Below are positions 17,345 to 23,277 of a stretch of DNA of 34,020 bases, in pieces; position 1 is the first letter of the stretch; each line of letters begins with the position of its first letter. The stretch is from a virus, in IMG/VR virus record IMGVR_UViG_3300024520_000288, positions 1 through 34,020 of that record; one strand, written 5' to 3'. A program made the translations under genes and the position numbers. The notes below the pieces were generated by a model. The model made no database searches. It was not told the origin of the DNA and was given only the letters and a program-made list of their open reading frames with translations.

Positions 17345-17935
17345 ATGGAAATAACTAAAACTGGAAAATTCATTACAGATTTTTACGGTTCTGCTCCGGC
17401 ACTTGGGGCAAGTGGTATTTTGAGCAAATGGGTAGAGGACAAACAAAGTGCATGGTTGTTGTCATGGGCTGATAAAGTTAAGAAGCGAGGGCAAGACGCA
17501 ATAGGGGCATTAGAAGAAATTCTCTCTGTATTTCACAGAGACAGCGATGGCAACCCTATACTTGGGAATTGGATGCTTAGAAGGTGCCTTGTGACGACAG
17601 GAGAAGCTATCTTTAATGCGCTTAAAGACAAGACACATCCTAAGAAAGCAATTATACCAATGGCTGTTAAGTTGGTAGAGCCGTTTCAAATCCATATTAA
17701 TAATGGTAAGTTAGTAAAAGAGCCTAATGGAGTAAAAACTTATACCGTGACAACTAAAGGTAGATCGTTTTTTAAAGCTTATGAATATATCGAGGCAGGA
17801 ACTGCATTTGATGCAACTATATATTTTGATGAAACTTTGATGTCAGAAGAGAATATCAATCAGTTGTTGGATAAGTGTGGAAGTGTGGGAGTGGGTGCGT
17901 TTAGAGAAAGATTTGGCAAGTTTGTGTGGGTCTAA
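17345..17935 (+). CDS. Array-embedded protein with RAMP/Cas7-like Gly loop
   Basis: A 196-residue protein with SD GGAGGA (17333-17338). The N-terminal half is helical with Trp-rich segments (SILSK-type start, AWLLSWADKVKKRG, GNWMLRRCL). The C-terminal half is beta-rich and ends with a helix LMSEENINQLLDKCG, then VGVGAFRERFGKFVWV. That GxGxxRxxxG loop resembles the glycine-rich loop of RAMP/Cas7-type RNA-binding proteins, and I recall similar C-termini in uncharacterised phage proteins. The gene lies between periodic arrays, two before and two after, so it may bind them or their transcript. The fold and the link are inference; no partner Cas genes are present. Confidence 0.5.
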   Translation: MEITKTGKFITDFYGSAPALGASGILSKWVEDKQSAWLLSWADKVKKRGQDAIGALEEILSVFHRDSDGNPILGNWMLRRCLVTTGEAIFNALKDKTHPKKAIIPMAVKLVEPFQIHINNGKLVKEPNGVKTYTVTTKGRSFFKAYEYIEAGTAFDATIYFDETLMSEENINQLLDKCGSVGVGAFRERFGKFVWV

Positions 17936-17944
17936 TCTTGTAAT

Positions 17945-18305
17945 ATTTAATCTGATTCGATCTTATATCATTTGATCTAATGTCACCTAAGATGAGATTT
18001 AATTCTATACGATGTTATAGACTCAAATTGTATATGATGCGATCTAATTCGATGCGATGCAATTTAATTATATATCACTTGATTAAATTAATCAGATTTA
18101 ACACCACCTTATGTGACACAATTTCATTTGATTTAATATTATTAAATATTATTACGTTATCAAATTAAATAAGATGCCATCAGATTCTATACTATTCCAT
18201 CCGATGCTATTTAATCTTATATCTTATCAAATCAGACTTGATCTCATCGGATCAAATATGATCTTATTTTCAGATGTGATAACATACGATGGTATTTTAT
18301 TTTAC
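17945..18305 (+). repeat. Periodic array 3: about 72 units
   Basis: The longest array. A-T or A-C recurs every five bases in six register blocks: 17945-17985 (9), 17992-18087 (19 of 20; exception at 18022), 18091-18151 (13), 18154-18219 (14), 18221-18266 (10) and 18274-18304 (7). The shifts between blocks change spacing to 2, 3, 4, 7 or 8 bases. It begins ten bases after the stop of the 17345 gene. There is no convincing gene inside. Confidence 0.9.
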
Positions 18306-18430
18306 TTTTTATATTACAGACATATTGACTCAGATGGGATGGCATAGCATAGAACAAAATGAAATTGAATGCTATATCACAGGATAGAATACAATTCGAT
18401 ACAATCGTATGGTACTTTAATTTTACTTTT
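18291..18430 (+). repeat. 20-base direct repeat closing arrays 3 and 4
   Basis: Bases 18291-18310 and 18411-18430 match at 18 of 20 positions (GGTAYTTTAWTTTTACTTTT), 120 bases apart. The core AATTTTA(A)CTTTT is the same as in the tails of arrays 1 and 2, but without the SD. Confidence 0.85.
18334..18418 (+). repeat. Periodic array 4: 17 units in one register
   Basis: A stands at every fifth base from 18334 to 18414, followed by T in 14 units and C in three (18354, 18379, 18414). It is richer in G than the other arrays, so the period is not a by-product of AT content. The sequence 18431-18490 after its tail shows no further period. Confidence 0.9.
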
Positions 18431-18503
18431 CTAGCCTCATGTTTTATTAGAGAAAATCAGGGGGCAAAGTTATTTTGTTAACTATTTTTGTAAGGAGAGA
18501 ATC

Positions 18504-18767
18504 ATGCAATTCAATGTAGATAGACAGAAAATTAATGACGATTTAGTGGAAATTTGCGATGCGGGATTGGAGTTGTTACGCAAGAAAAAACTAGAGCAAA
18601 CTGATTTCGGGAAGCTCAAGACAATGAAGGCAATGTCAAGTTTTATGAATGGAAGGATTGCTTTGGCTCAACAAGAAACAGCAAGGGAGAGGACAAGTCT
18701 TATACGAGCTAGGATGGAACAGCTTGGGTATGATGTGAACAACAAGGCGAAAGAAATAGAGGGATAG
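18504..18767 (+). CDS. Small helical protein of unknown function
   Basis: An 87-residue protein with a strong SD (AAGGAGAG). It is nearly all helical and charged (LVEICDAGLELLRKKKLEQTDFGKLKTMKAM, then MNGRIALAQQETARER), with no membrane or metal motif. It is the first gene after array 4 and so may be on the same transcript. It could be a small regulator or a nucleic-acid-binding protein; I do not recognise it. Confidence 0.6.
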   Translation: MQFNVDRQKINDDLVEICDAGLELLRKKKLEQTDFGKLKTMKAMSSFMNGRIALAQQETARERTSLIRARMEQLGYDVNNKAKEIEG

Positions 18768-18778
18768 GTTTTAATATG

Positions 18779-18810
18779 ACTGGCAATGCTCAGGATAGGG
18801 TGTTGCCAGT
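18779..18810 (+). other. Intergenic hairpin
   Basis: ACTGGCAA (18779-18786) pairs perfectly with TTGCCAGT (18803-18810) around a 16-base loop. A purine-rich AGGGGGAAAAGG follows rather than T, so it is not a simple terminator. An ATG at 18832 after that SD gives only MK and a stop, 12 bases before the next gene; re-initiation is possible. Confidence 0.5.
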
Positions 18811-18846
18811 TAGTTTTAGGGGGAAAAGGTAATGAAATAAAAAATT

Positions 18847-19119
18847 ATGAAAAAATACGAATTGAATGAATATAGATTCTTGGGGCTATTATGTATATAT
18901 GAGCATAGGTATAAAGACACGGATCAAACGTTGAGGTACTTGAGCAAGCCATATGGCTGTGTAGTATGTAACGCTGAAAGCTCTGAGAAGCGCAGGAAGG
19001 CAGGGAAAGTTAAGGCATGGCGTGAGGCTAACCCTGATACAGTTTTAGCTTACAGAGCGCGATATAAAGATGAAGAGCGTTATCGCCGGAAAAAGTATGT
19101 AAGGAAGCAAGGCAAATAG
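18847..19119 (+). CDS. Small basic protein with Cys pair, HNH-associated type
   Basis: A 90-residue protein. CVVCNAESSEKRR (about 38-50) followed by KAWREANPDTVLAYRARYKDEERYRRKK matches the zinc-binding and basic helical part that often precedes the HNH module in phage endonucleases. The HNH itself is missing, so this is either a separate DNA-binding protein or a shortened endonuclease. The stop codon TAG lies inside the 5' arm of a three-way RNA junction. No strong SD sits at its ATG. Confidence 0.5.
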   Translation: MKKYELNEYRFLGLLCIYEHRYKDTDQTLRYLSKPYGCVVCNAESSEKRRKAGKVKAWREANPDTVLAYRARYKDEERYRRKKYVRKQGK

Positions 19120-19188
19120 CAAAAACGCATCCTCTTGGTTCCCCTGGAGGATGGTGGGTTTGAGTTAACAGCCCACTTCTATTTGCCT
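19110..19188 (+). other. Three-way RNA junction covering a stop codon
   Basis: AGGCAAATAG (19110-19119) pairs perfectly with CTATTTGCCT (19179-19188). It closes two hairpins, CATCCTC/GAGGATG (19128-19134/19147-19153) and GTGGGT/GCCCAC (19154-19159/19171-19176). The 5' arm contains the upstream gene's TAG, and the 3' arm ends eight bases before the AAAGGAGG of the next gene. Ribosomes ending upstream would open the fold, so it may couple the two genes. Confidence 0.65.
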
Positions 19189-19208
19189 AAAAGAAAGGAG
19201 GCGGGAAG

Positions 19209-19520
19209 ATGAATAAGTCATATTATTATCTGGCTATGGGAATTATTACACTGTTCTATATACTTGTTGGTATCTATTATATAAATGGTGCAAACAAGTT
19301 CCATTGGTATTGCCTTTCATATTATGGAGGTAATGATACTCAGGAGATACGGACAAGTAAATATGTTGGATTTAAAAATAAACATATTACTAAAAACACA
19401 ATTGAGAAGTATAGACCTAAAGAATCAACTAAAGAATCAGCGTTAATATCTTGTTCATATCTAGGTTTCATGACGGAAGTTAAGTTCCGCAATAGCAAAG
19501 GAGGAACAAGATGTCAGTAA
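19209..19520 (+). CDS. Small membrane-anchored protein
   Basis: A 103-residue protein with a very strong SD (AAAGGAGG). Residues about 4-27 (YYYLAMGIITLFYILVGIYY) form one membrane helix, probably with the C-terminal part on the outer face. The rest is soluble with three cysteines. It overlaps the next gene by ten bases. In phages such proteins include superinfection and lysis factors, but nothing here identifies the role. Confidence 0.6.
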   Translation: MNKSYYYLAMGIITLFYILVGIYYINGANKFHWYCLSYYGGNDTQEIRTSKYVGFKNKHITKNTIEKYRPKESTKESALISCSYLGFMTEVKFRNSKGGTRCQ

Positions 19521-19747
19521 GTGACGATATGGAATTAAGAGAGGATAGATTGGCAGAGGCATATAAGGATTGGCTGATGAGGGAAGAGGGGTTAATGTTA
19601 TTAGTTGACCTAAGAGGTGCAGCCATGAATAATCCCATACCTTTGGACTCCTTAGAAAGGAAAGCTGTAATTAAAATGATATTAGATCGAGATGCTACAG
19701 GTAAATATAATCCTAATTTTGAAGATGTAAGAAATGGTATAAAGTAA
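19511..19747 (+). CDS. Small acidic protein of unknown function
   Basis: A 78-residue protein. The ATG lies inside the end of the membrane-protein gene, with AAAGGAGG before it. It is rich in Asp, Glu and Leu (MELREDRLAEAYKDWLMREEGLMLLVDLRG) and ends NPNFEDVRNGIK. It is likely a compact helical protein. I recognise no family. Confidence 0.55.
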   Translation: MSVSDDMELREDRLAEAYKDWLMREEGLMLLVDLRGAAMNNPIPLDSLERKAVIKMILDRDATGKYNPNFEDVRNGIK

Positions 19748-20094
19748 GAATCAGCGTTTGTATTTGTGATGATTGCAGGCGCTTGAAGTGTCATATACTC
19801 TTTAGCTCCTTTCGGGGTATGTGATGCAAGGGAGAAGTTCCTCGAGGGCTTCTTCCGACTAATTTAAACAAACCACAGCGCATTGAGGGCATTGTCGGAC
19901 TTGGGCTACCGTATGGAGGCAAGAGACGTATATCAAGAATAGATCATTAATGATAGCGGTGAGCGACCTGGACGTTGTGGTTTGACTTACAGTCAGGTTG
20001 ACAGTTATACAAAAGCGGCTGTCATTTGGATTAGTGGGTAATCACTGGCTGTTTATATTATTAATTTTAACTTAAACAACAAGGAGGTATTTGT
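19748..20094 (+). ncRNA. Gene-free stretch with structured-RNA features
   Basis: This stretch has no plausible gene but several stems. The best is CAAACCACAGCG (19869-19880) with CGTTGTGGTTTG (19973-19984): 12 pairs, one G-U, closing 92 bases. Others are CGACCTG/CAGGTTG (about 19964-20000, competing with the first), TGACAG/CTGTCA (19999-20004/20019-20024) and GGAGAAG/CTTCTTCC (19831-19856). The end holds AATTTTAACTT and the SD AAGGAGG of the next gene. It may be a long regulatory leader. No ligand-binding class is recognised. Confidence 0.45.
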
Positions 20095-20274
20095 ATGAAT
20101 GTAAAGAATGTGGACAAGGCAATTTTAACAATGCAGGAGCGGACAAAAGAGATTAGGGATTCTATAAATGCAAAGAGGGGCAAACTAATAACTCTTAGAG
20201 ATGCCAGTCAAAAGAAGTTAGATGTTTTAGATAAGCAACTTGAAATACTTAATGGCAATGGCAAGGCAGCATAA
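20095..20274 (+). CDS. Small coiled-coil protein
   Basis: A 59-residue protein, ATG at 20095 with SD AAGGAGG. The sequence (MNVKNVDKAILTMQERTKEI, then a Lys/Leu-rich heptad region to ILNGNGKAA) predicts one long charged helix able to pair as a coiled coil. It follows the folded leader 19748-20094, which may regulate it. Function unknown. Confidence 0.6.
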   Translation: MNVKNVDKAILTMQERTKEIRDSINAKRGKLITLRDASQKKLDVLDKQLEILNGNGKAA

Positions 20275-20289
20275 ATGGAGGGCATTAAA

Positions 20290-20394
20290 ATGAAGCATTA
20301 TGACAATCGGATTATCACTGCACTTGCGCTTGTATATTTTGCTGTGATGATTACTGCTTTTGCGGTGGGAACTTATTGGATATTTGTTAGATGA
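20290..20394 (+). CDS. 34-residue single-span membrane peptide
   Basis: ATG 20290 with GGAGGG upstream. The peptide reads MKHYDNRIITALALVYFAVM and then a further hydrophobic run ending WIFVR, so nearly all of it is one membrane helix with a charged N-terminus. The stop overlaps the next start (ATGA). Tiny membrane peptides are common in phage early regions; the target is unknown. Confidence 0.55.
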   Translation: MKHYDNRIITALALVYFAVMITAFAVGTYWIFVR

Positions 20395-20522
20395 GACATG
20401 CAGACTACGATATGTATTATGATTATATTGAGGTTGAGCCGGAAGACCAGGAGCAGCTTCGGGAATTGGAAAAAAGAGAGATAGAATATGAAGGCAGATA
20501 TAAAAACTACAAAGCCGATTAA
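20391..20522 (+). CDS. 43-residue acidic peptide
   Basis: The start overlaps the previous stop by four bases (ATGA), so translation is coupled; it has no SD of its own. The product is rich in Asp, Glu and Tyr (MRHADYDMYYDYIEVEPEDQ) and then helical (LRELEKREIEYEGR). It overlaps the start of the DUF6948-like gene by 35 bases in another frame. Highly acidic Tyr-rich peptides can act as DNA mimics, but that is a guess. Confidence 0.5.
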   Translation: MRHADYDMYYDYIEVEPEDQEQLRELEKREIEYEGRYKNYKAD

Positions 20523-20799
20523 TTATGTAATAGTAAGGACATATTCTGCTGGTGTACATGCTGGTGAATTATTAAAGCGTGAGGGGAAAGAGGTAACACT
20601 TAAAAACGCAAGGAGGCTGTGGTATTGGGAAGGAGCAGCAAGTTTATCTCAGTTAGCTATGGAAGGGGTAAGCAAGCCTGACAAGTGTAAATTCCCTTGT
20701 GAAGTTACCGAAATAACGCTTACTGAGGCTATAGAAATTATTCCATGTACCCAAAAAGCAATTGATTCAATAGCGGGGGTACCAATATGGAAGGCGTAA
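20488..20799 (+). CDS. DUF6948-like phage protein
   Basis: A 103-residue protein. The core YVIVRTYSAGVHAGELLKRE, then VTLKNARRLWYWEGAASLSQ, then a Cys-containing turn and ITLTEAIEIIPCTQKAIDSI, is a pattern I recall from a widespread phage family of unknown function (DUF6948). Length is as usual. It overlaps the next gene, a Gly-rich peptide, by 13 bases, an order I recall from other phages. Its role is not known. Confidence 0.7.
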   Translation: MKADIKTTKPINYVIVRTYSAGVHAGELLKREGKEVTLKNARRLWYWEGAASLSQLAMEGVSKPDKCKFPCEVTEITLTEAIEIIPCTQKAIDSIAGVPIWKA

Positions 20800-20951
20800 C
20801 TGGTTGTGGTACTGGTGATGGTGAAGGTGATGCCTATGGCAATGGTGATAGTTATAACGATGATTATATCGGTGGTTATGGTTATGGCGATGGTGATGAT
20901 TATAACATTGGTTCAGGCAATGGCTATATCACTGGCTGTGGTGATGGCTAA
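20787..20951 (+). CDS. 54-residue Gly/Asp/Tyr repeat peptide
   Basis: ATG 20787 lies inside the end of the DUF6948-like gene, with a weak GGGGG before it. The product is a low-complexity series of two- to four-residue units such as GDGEGD, GYGYGDGDD and GSGNGY, with about 40 percent Gly, many Asp and Tyr and two Cys. The codons follow the repeat, so the DNA is a degenerate GGT/GAT/TAT repeat. It could be disordered, self-associating or metal-binding. The clean stop and in-frame register argue for a true gene. Confidence 0.6.
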   Translation: MEGVTGCGTGDGEGDAYGNGDSYNDDYIGGYGYGDGDDYNIGSGNGYITGCGDG

Positions 20952-20987
20952 TAATTATTTATTAAGAAAGAGAGGTGGAATATTGCA

Positions 20988-21245
20988 ATGATAAAACAAT
21001 GTAGTAATTGCTTTCATTGGCTTAAATTAAAAGGGAAAAGCTGGGGTGGTTGTTCAAATCAGATGGTTAGTGGCAATGTAGGAAAATTACAAGCAGATGA
21101 CGAAGAAGAAATTTTAACGAACACAGAATATTTTGTATTTGAAGAAACTTTTTTATGTAGAGGGTATGAATTTATACCAAAGCAACATTTAGAAGAAAGA
21201 GAGGCGGAATATGGCGATAATGCCGAGCGCAGGAAAAGAATTTGA
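20988..21245 (+). CDS. Small Cys-rich (zinc-ribbon-like) protein
   Basis: An 85-residue protein with GAGGTGG upstream. The N-terminus has CSNCFHWLK and then GGCSN, with a further Cys at FLCRGYEF (about 56), a spacing that could hold one zinc. The C-terminus is charged and overlaps the SSB-like gene by 35 bases. Probably a nucleic-acid or protein adaptor. Family not recognised. Confidence 0.55.
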   Translation: MIKQCSNCFHWLKLKGKSWGGCSNQMVSGNVGKLQADDEEEILTNTEYFVFEETFLCRGYEFIPKQHLEEREAEYGDNAERRKRI

Positions 21246-21819
21246 GATTGTAAAGTCAGGAAGACACAAGGGTAGGCTAGTAAGGATTATAGATTTAGGC
21301 ACGCAAAAAGGTGAGTATGAGGGAAATATAACTTATAAACATAAGGCTCTTTTAATGTGGGAGCTTCCTGAGACTGAAATAACAGAGGGCGAGTTTGAAG
21401 GCAAACCATTCTTTGTGAGCTTATTTGCGACAGTGTCGCTTCATGAAGCCTCTATATTGGGGCCATTGCTTGTTGGTTGGCGCGGCAAGGAATTTACAGA
21501 TAAGGAGAAGGCTGAGTTTAATTTGCTGGAATTACTTGGCAAAACCTTTGACATTAATGTTATTCACAAAGAGTCTGATGGCAAAATCAAGGCAAGGGTT
21601 CACCAGTTATCGCCTTTGGAAGAAGAGGATTGTCCGGCAAGGGTAAATGACTTGGTTGCATTTGACTTGTCTGAGTTTAATCAAGAGGTATTTGATTCCC
21701 TTAGTGATAAGATAAAAGATATAATAATGAAAAGCCCTGAGTATAAGATCAGGAATGATGAAAACAAAGGTGACATAGCGGTTGCAGAAAAACAATTAGA
21801 AGAAGAATCGCCTTTTTAA
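21211..21819 (+). CDS. Single-stranded DNA-binding (SSB)-like protein
   Basis: A 202-residue protein with SD GAGGCGG. The order RLVRIIDLGTQKGEYEGN, then KALLMWELPE, SLHEASILGPLLVGWRGKEFT, and NLLELLGKTFDINVIHK fits the OB-fold phage single-strand-binding family. The C-terminus is acidic and ends EEESPF, like the DDDIPF-type tip by which bacterial SSB recruits partner enzymes. It should protect ssDNA in phage replication or recombination. The stop codon TAA sits in a run TTTTTAAAA followed at once by a perfect hairpin, with an open -1 frame of 96 codons beyond it. Confidence 0.7.
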   Translation: MAIMPSAGKEFEIVKSGRHKGRLVRIIDLGTQKGEYEGNITYKHKALLMWELPETEITEGEFEGKPFFVSLFATVSLHEASILGPLLVGWRGKEFTDKEKAEFNLLELLGKTFDINVIHKESDGKIKARVHQLSPLEEEDCPARVNDLVAFDLSEFNQEVFDSLSDKIKDIIMKSPEYKIRNDENKGDIAVAEKQLEEESPF

Positions 21820-21853
21820 AAGGCTCTGGGCAAAAGCCTCTATGTCCAGAGCC
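21813..21853 (+). promoter_or_regulatory. Candidate -1 frameshift site at the SSB stop
   Basis: In frame 0 the codons are CCT TTT TAA. A Phe tRNA on TTT could slip back one base and still pair fully, exposing TTA. Two bases after the stop, GGCTCTGG (21822-21829) pairs exactly with CCAGAGCC (21846-21853) over a 16-base loop. No T-run follows the hairpin, so it does not look like a terminator. The spacing is shorter than in well-known frameshift sites. Confidence 0.4.
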
Positions 21854-22106
21854 AACAGCAGAAGAGCTTTTCGGAGCAGAAACTAGGGAGGCTAGAGATT
21901 ATATTCATTTTAAAGCAGAATACAGGGAGTTATATCCTAAGACGTATGAGTCGGTAATGGATTTATGTTGTCGCAAGATGGGCAATTACGATTTCGTTTC
22001 ATGGTTCACAGACTCAGGCTACCCAACATATAAGAATATTACGAACAAGGGGCAGCAAGAGGATGTTGCAAGACAGTTGATTAAAGTTTGCGAAAAGAGG
22101 GAATAA
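21816..22106 (+). CDS. Open frame without its own start; possible SSB extension
   Basis: The frame is open for 96 codons from TTA 21816 to TAA 22104-22106. It reads LKGSGQKPLCPEPTAEELF and then a protein-like sequence (ARDYIHFKAEYRELYPKTYE, MGNYDFVSWFTDSGYPTYKN). There is no ATG, GTG or TTG before ATG 21957, which would leave only 49 residues. It fits best as a -1 frameshift extension of the SSB-like protein (about 298 residues in total) that would bury the acidic tip. The alternatives are a short gene from 21957 or a decayed gene. Confidence 0.5.
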   Translation, partial: LKGSGQKPLCPEPTAEELFGAETREARDYIHFKAEYRELYPKTYESVMDLCCRKMGNYDFVSWFTDSGYPTYKNITNKGQQEDVARQLIKVCEKRE

Positions 22107-22107
22107 T

Positions 22108-22356
22108 ATGGAAAAAATCAAAGTGACGCAAAAAGAAGCAGATTCAATTAAGACTCTTATTAGAGAAGAAAGAGCTATTGCAAAGACATTAGACATTGCA
22201 TGTGCGTACCATGCTCAAGCAAGGAAACCATTAGAAAAAAGAGTTGACGAATGGTGGAGTCTGGCAGGGATCAAATATAATTTAAACTTAAAAAAGGTAC
22301 GATACACTTTTAACATGGAAGATAATATGATTACTTTAAAAGAGGAGCCGGCATGA
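22108..22356 (+). CDS. Small protein of unknown function, coupled to Gp157-like gene
   Basis: An 82-residue protein with SD AGAGGG. It has a helical N-terminus (KVTQKEADSIKTLIREERAI) and a short aromatic C-terminal part (VDEWWSLAGIKYNLNLKKVR). It overlaps the Gp157-like gene by four bases (ATGA), so the two are probably made together. No motif is recognised. Confidence 0.6.
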   Translation: MEKIKVTQKEADSIKTLIREERAIAKTLDIACAYHAQARKPLEKRVDEWWSLAGIKYNLNLKKVRYTFNMEDNMITLKEEPA

Positions 22357-22853
22357 AGCTATATGAATTAGATCAAGAAATTGCTGATATGGAGAAATTG
22401 CTGGATACACATTTAAAAGAAACGCAAGGCGATCTGGACGAATTTGAATATAAAGAGCATTACGAGAAGCTCAAAGGTGAGCGTGAGCATAAATTGTTGA
22501 ATTTGGGAGCTTGGCATCTTAATGTTGAAGCGGATATAACTGCATGTACCAATCAAATAGAAAAGTTGACAAAGAGGAGAAAGCATGCGATCAACAAGGC
22601 TAAATGGCTCTCAGGCTTCATCAGATCGTTTCTAAGCCCTTCGGAACGAATGAAGGACGGAAGGGTACAGCTCTCATGGAGGAAGTCTGAGGGGCTTAAA
22701 TATGGCGATAGTTTTGACAGTAGGAAGTTGCCTATTGTGTTTCAGAGGATAACTTATGAGGTGAACAGGTCTGATTTGAAGGCTGCAATTAAGAATGGTG
22801 AAACGTTTGAGGGTGTGTCTTTAGAGCAAAGAGAAAATTTGCAGATCAAGTAG
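22353..22853 (+). CDS. Siphovirus Gp157-like protein
   Basis: A 166-residue protein. The central long helix with DITACTNQIEKLTKRRKHAI and NKAKWLSGFIRSFL, followed by the beta part VQLSWRKSEGLKYGD and AIKNGETFEGVSLEQRENLQIK, matches the Siphovirus Gp157 family in order and size. Family members lie beside SSB and recombination genes, as here. Their exact function is unknown; a link to phage resistance has been proposed for one member. SD GAGGAG. Confidence 0.75.
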   Translation: MKLYELDQEIADMEKLLDTHLKETQGDLDEFEYKEHYEKLKGEREHKLLNLGAWHLNVEADITACTNQIEKLTKRRKHAINKAKWLSGFIRSFLSPSERMKDGRVQLSWRKSEGLKYGDSFDSRKLPIVFQRITYEVNRSDLKAAIKNGETFEGVSLEQRENLQIK

Positions 22854-22920
22854 CGCCGGCCGGGTTGGTTGGTTATTGGAGTGGTCAATCATTTGAGTAG
22901 TTCAGGGCTACCGGCTGGTG
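22854..22920 (+). other. GC-rich hairpin bridging the gap to the next gene
   Basis: CGCCGGCCGG (22854-22863) pairs with CCGGCTGGTG (22911-22920) over ten pairs with two G-U, closing 47 bases. It starts right at the Gp157-like stop and ends three bases before ATG 22924. The next gene has no SD, so this stem may control or replace its normal start signal. Confidence 0.55.
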
Positions 22921-22923
22921 TTT

Positions 22924-23277
22924 ATGGACAAAACAATGGAAATAGAATTTTTAGAGGGCAAAGCAGTAATAATAAAATGGCTTGATAGTCATGGCATCAC
23001 TTCTGAATGGGAATTTAGAAATGAGATAAAGACACTACATCCTTGTTTATGCGTTTCAATCGGATTTGTTGAGGTAGAACACAAAGACTATATTACGATT
23101 TATCAAACAGGAGCGGATAAGCAAGTTTTGGGTAGAATGACTATTCCTAGATGTAGCATTATCTCAATTGCTAAAGTAGGAATTATGATAGACAATAAGG
23201 ACAAGGCAAAAACAATTAACTTCTATGAAGAATGCAAATGTCATAATGGTAAAGAAAAAGAAGGCAAGATCAATTAA
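22924..23277 (+). CDS. Protein of unknown function
   Basis: A 117-residue protein. ATG 22924 is preferred; GTG 22918 is in frame but lies in the hairpin, and ATG 22936 is also possible. No SD is visible. The product is mixed alpha/beta (EIEFLEGKAVIIKWLDSHG, CVSIGFVEVEHKDYITIY) with a Cys/His pair near the end (EECKCHNGKEK). It overlaps the next small zinc-ribbon gene by 53 bases. Confidence 0.5.
   Translation: MDKTMEIEFLEGKAVIIKWLDSHGITSEWEFRNEIKTLHPCLCVSIGFVEVEHKDYITIYQTGADKQVLGRMTIPRCSIISIAKVGIMIDNKDKAKTINFYEECKCHNGKEKEGKIN

Noticed and set aside
17980-18168. 62-codon open frame inside array 3
   Set aside because: Its residues simply reflect the 5-nt periodic DNA (repeating Ile/Met/Asn/Arg). 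It has no SD and lies wholly in the array.
17077-18419. CRISPR or iteron array
   Set aside because: There is no repeated unit longer than two bases, no spacer-repeat alternation and no fixed repeat sequence; only one dinucleotide per five bases is kept.
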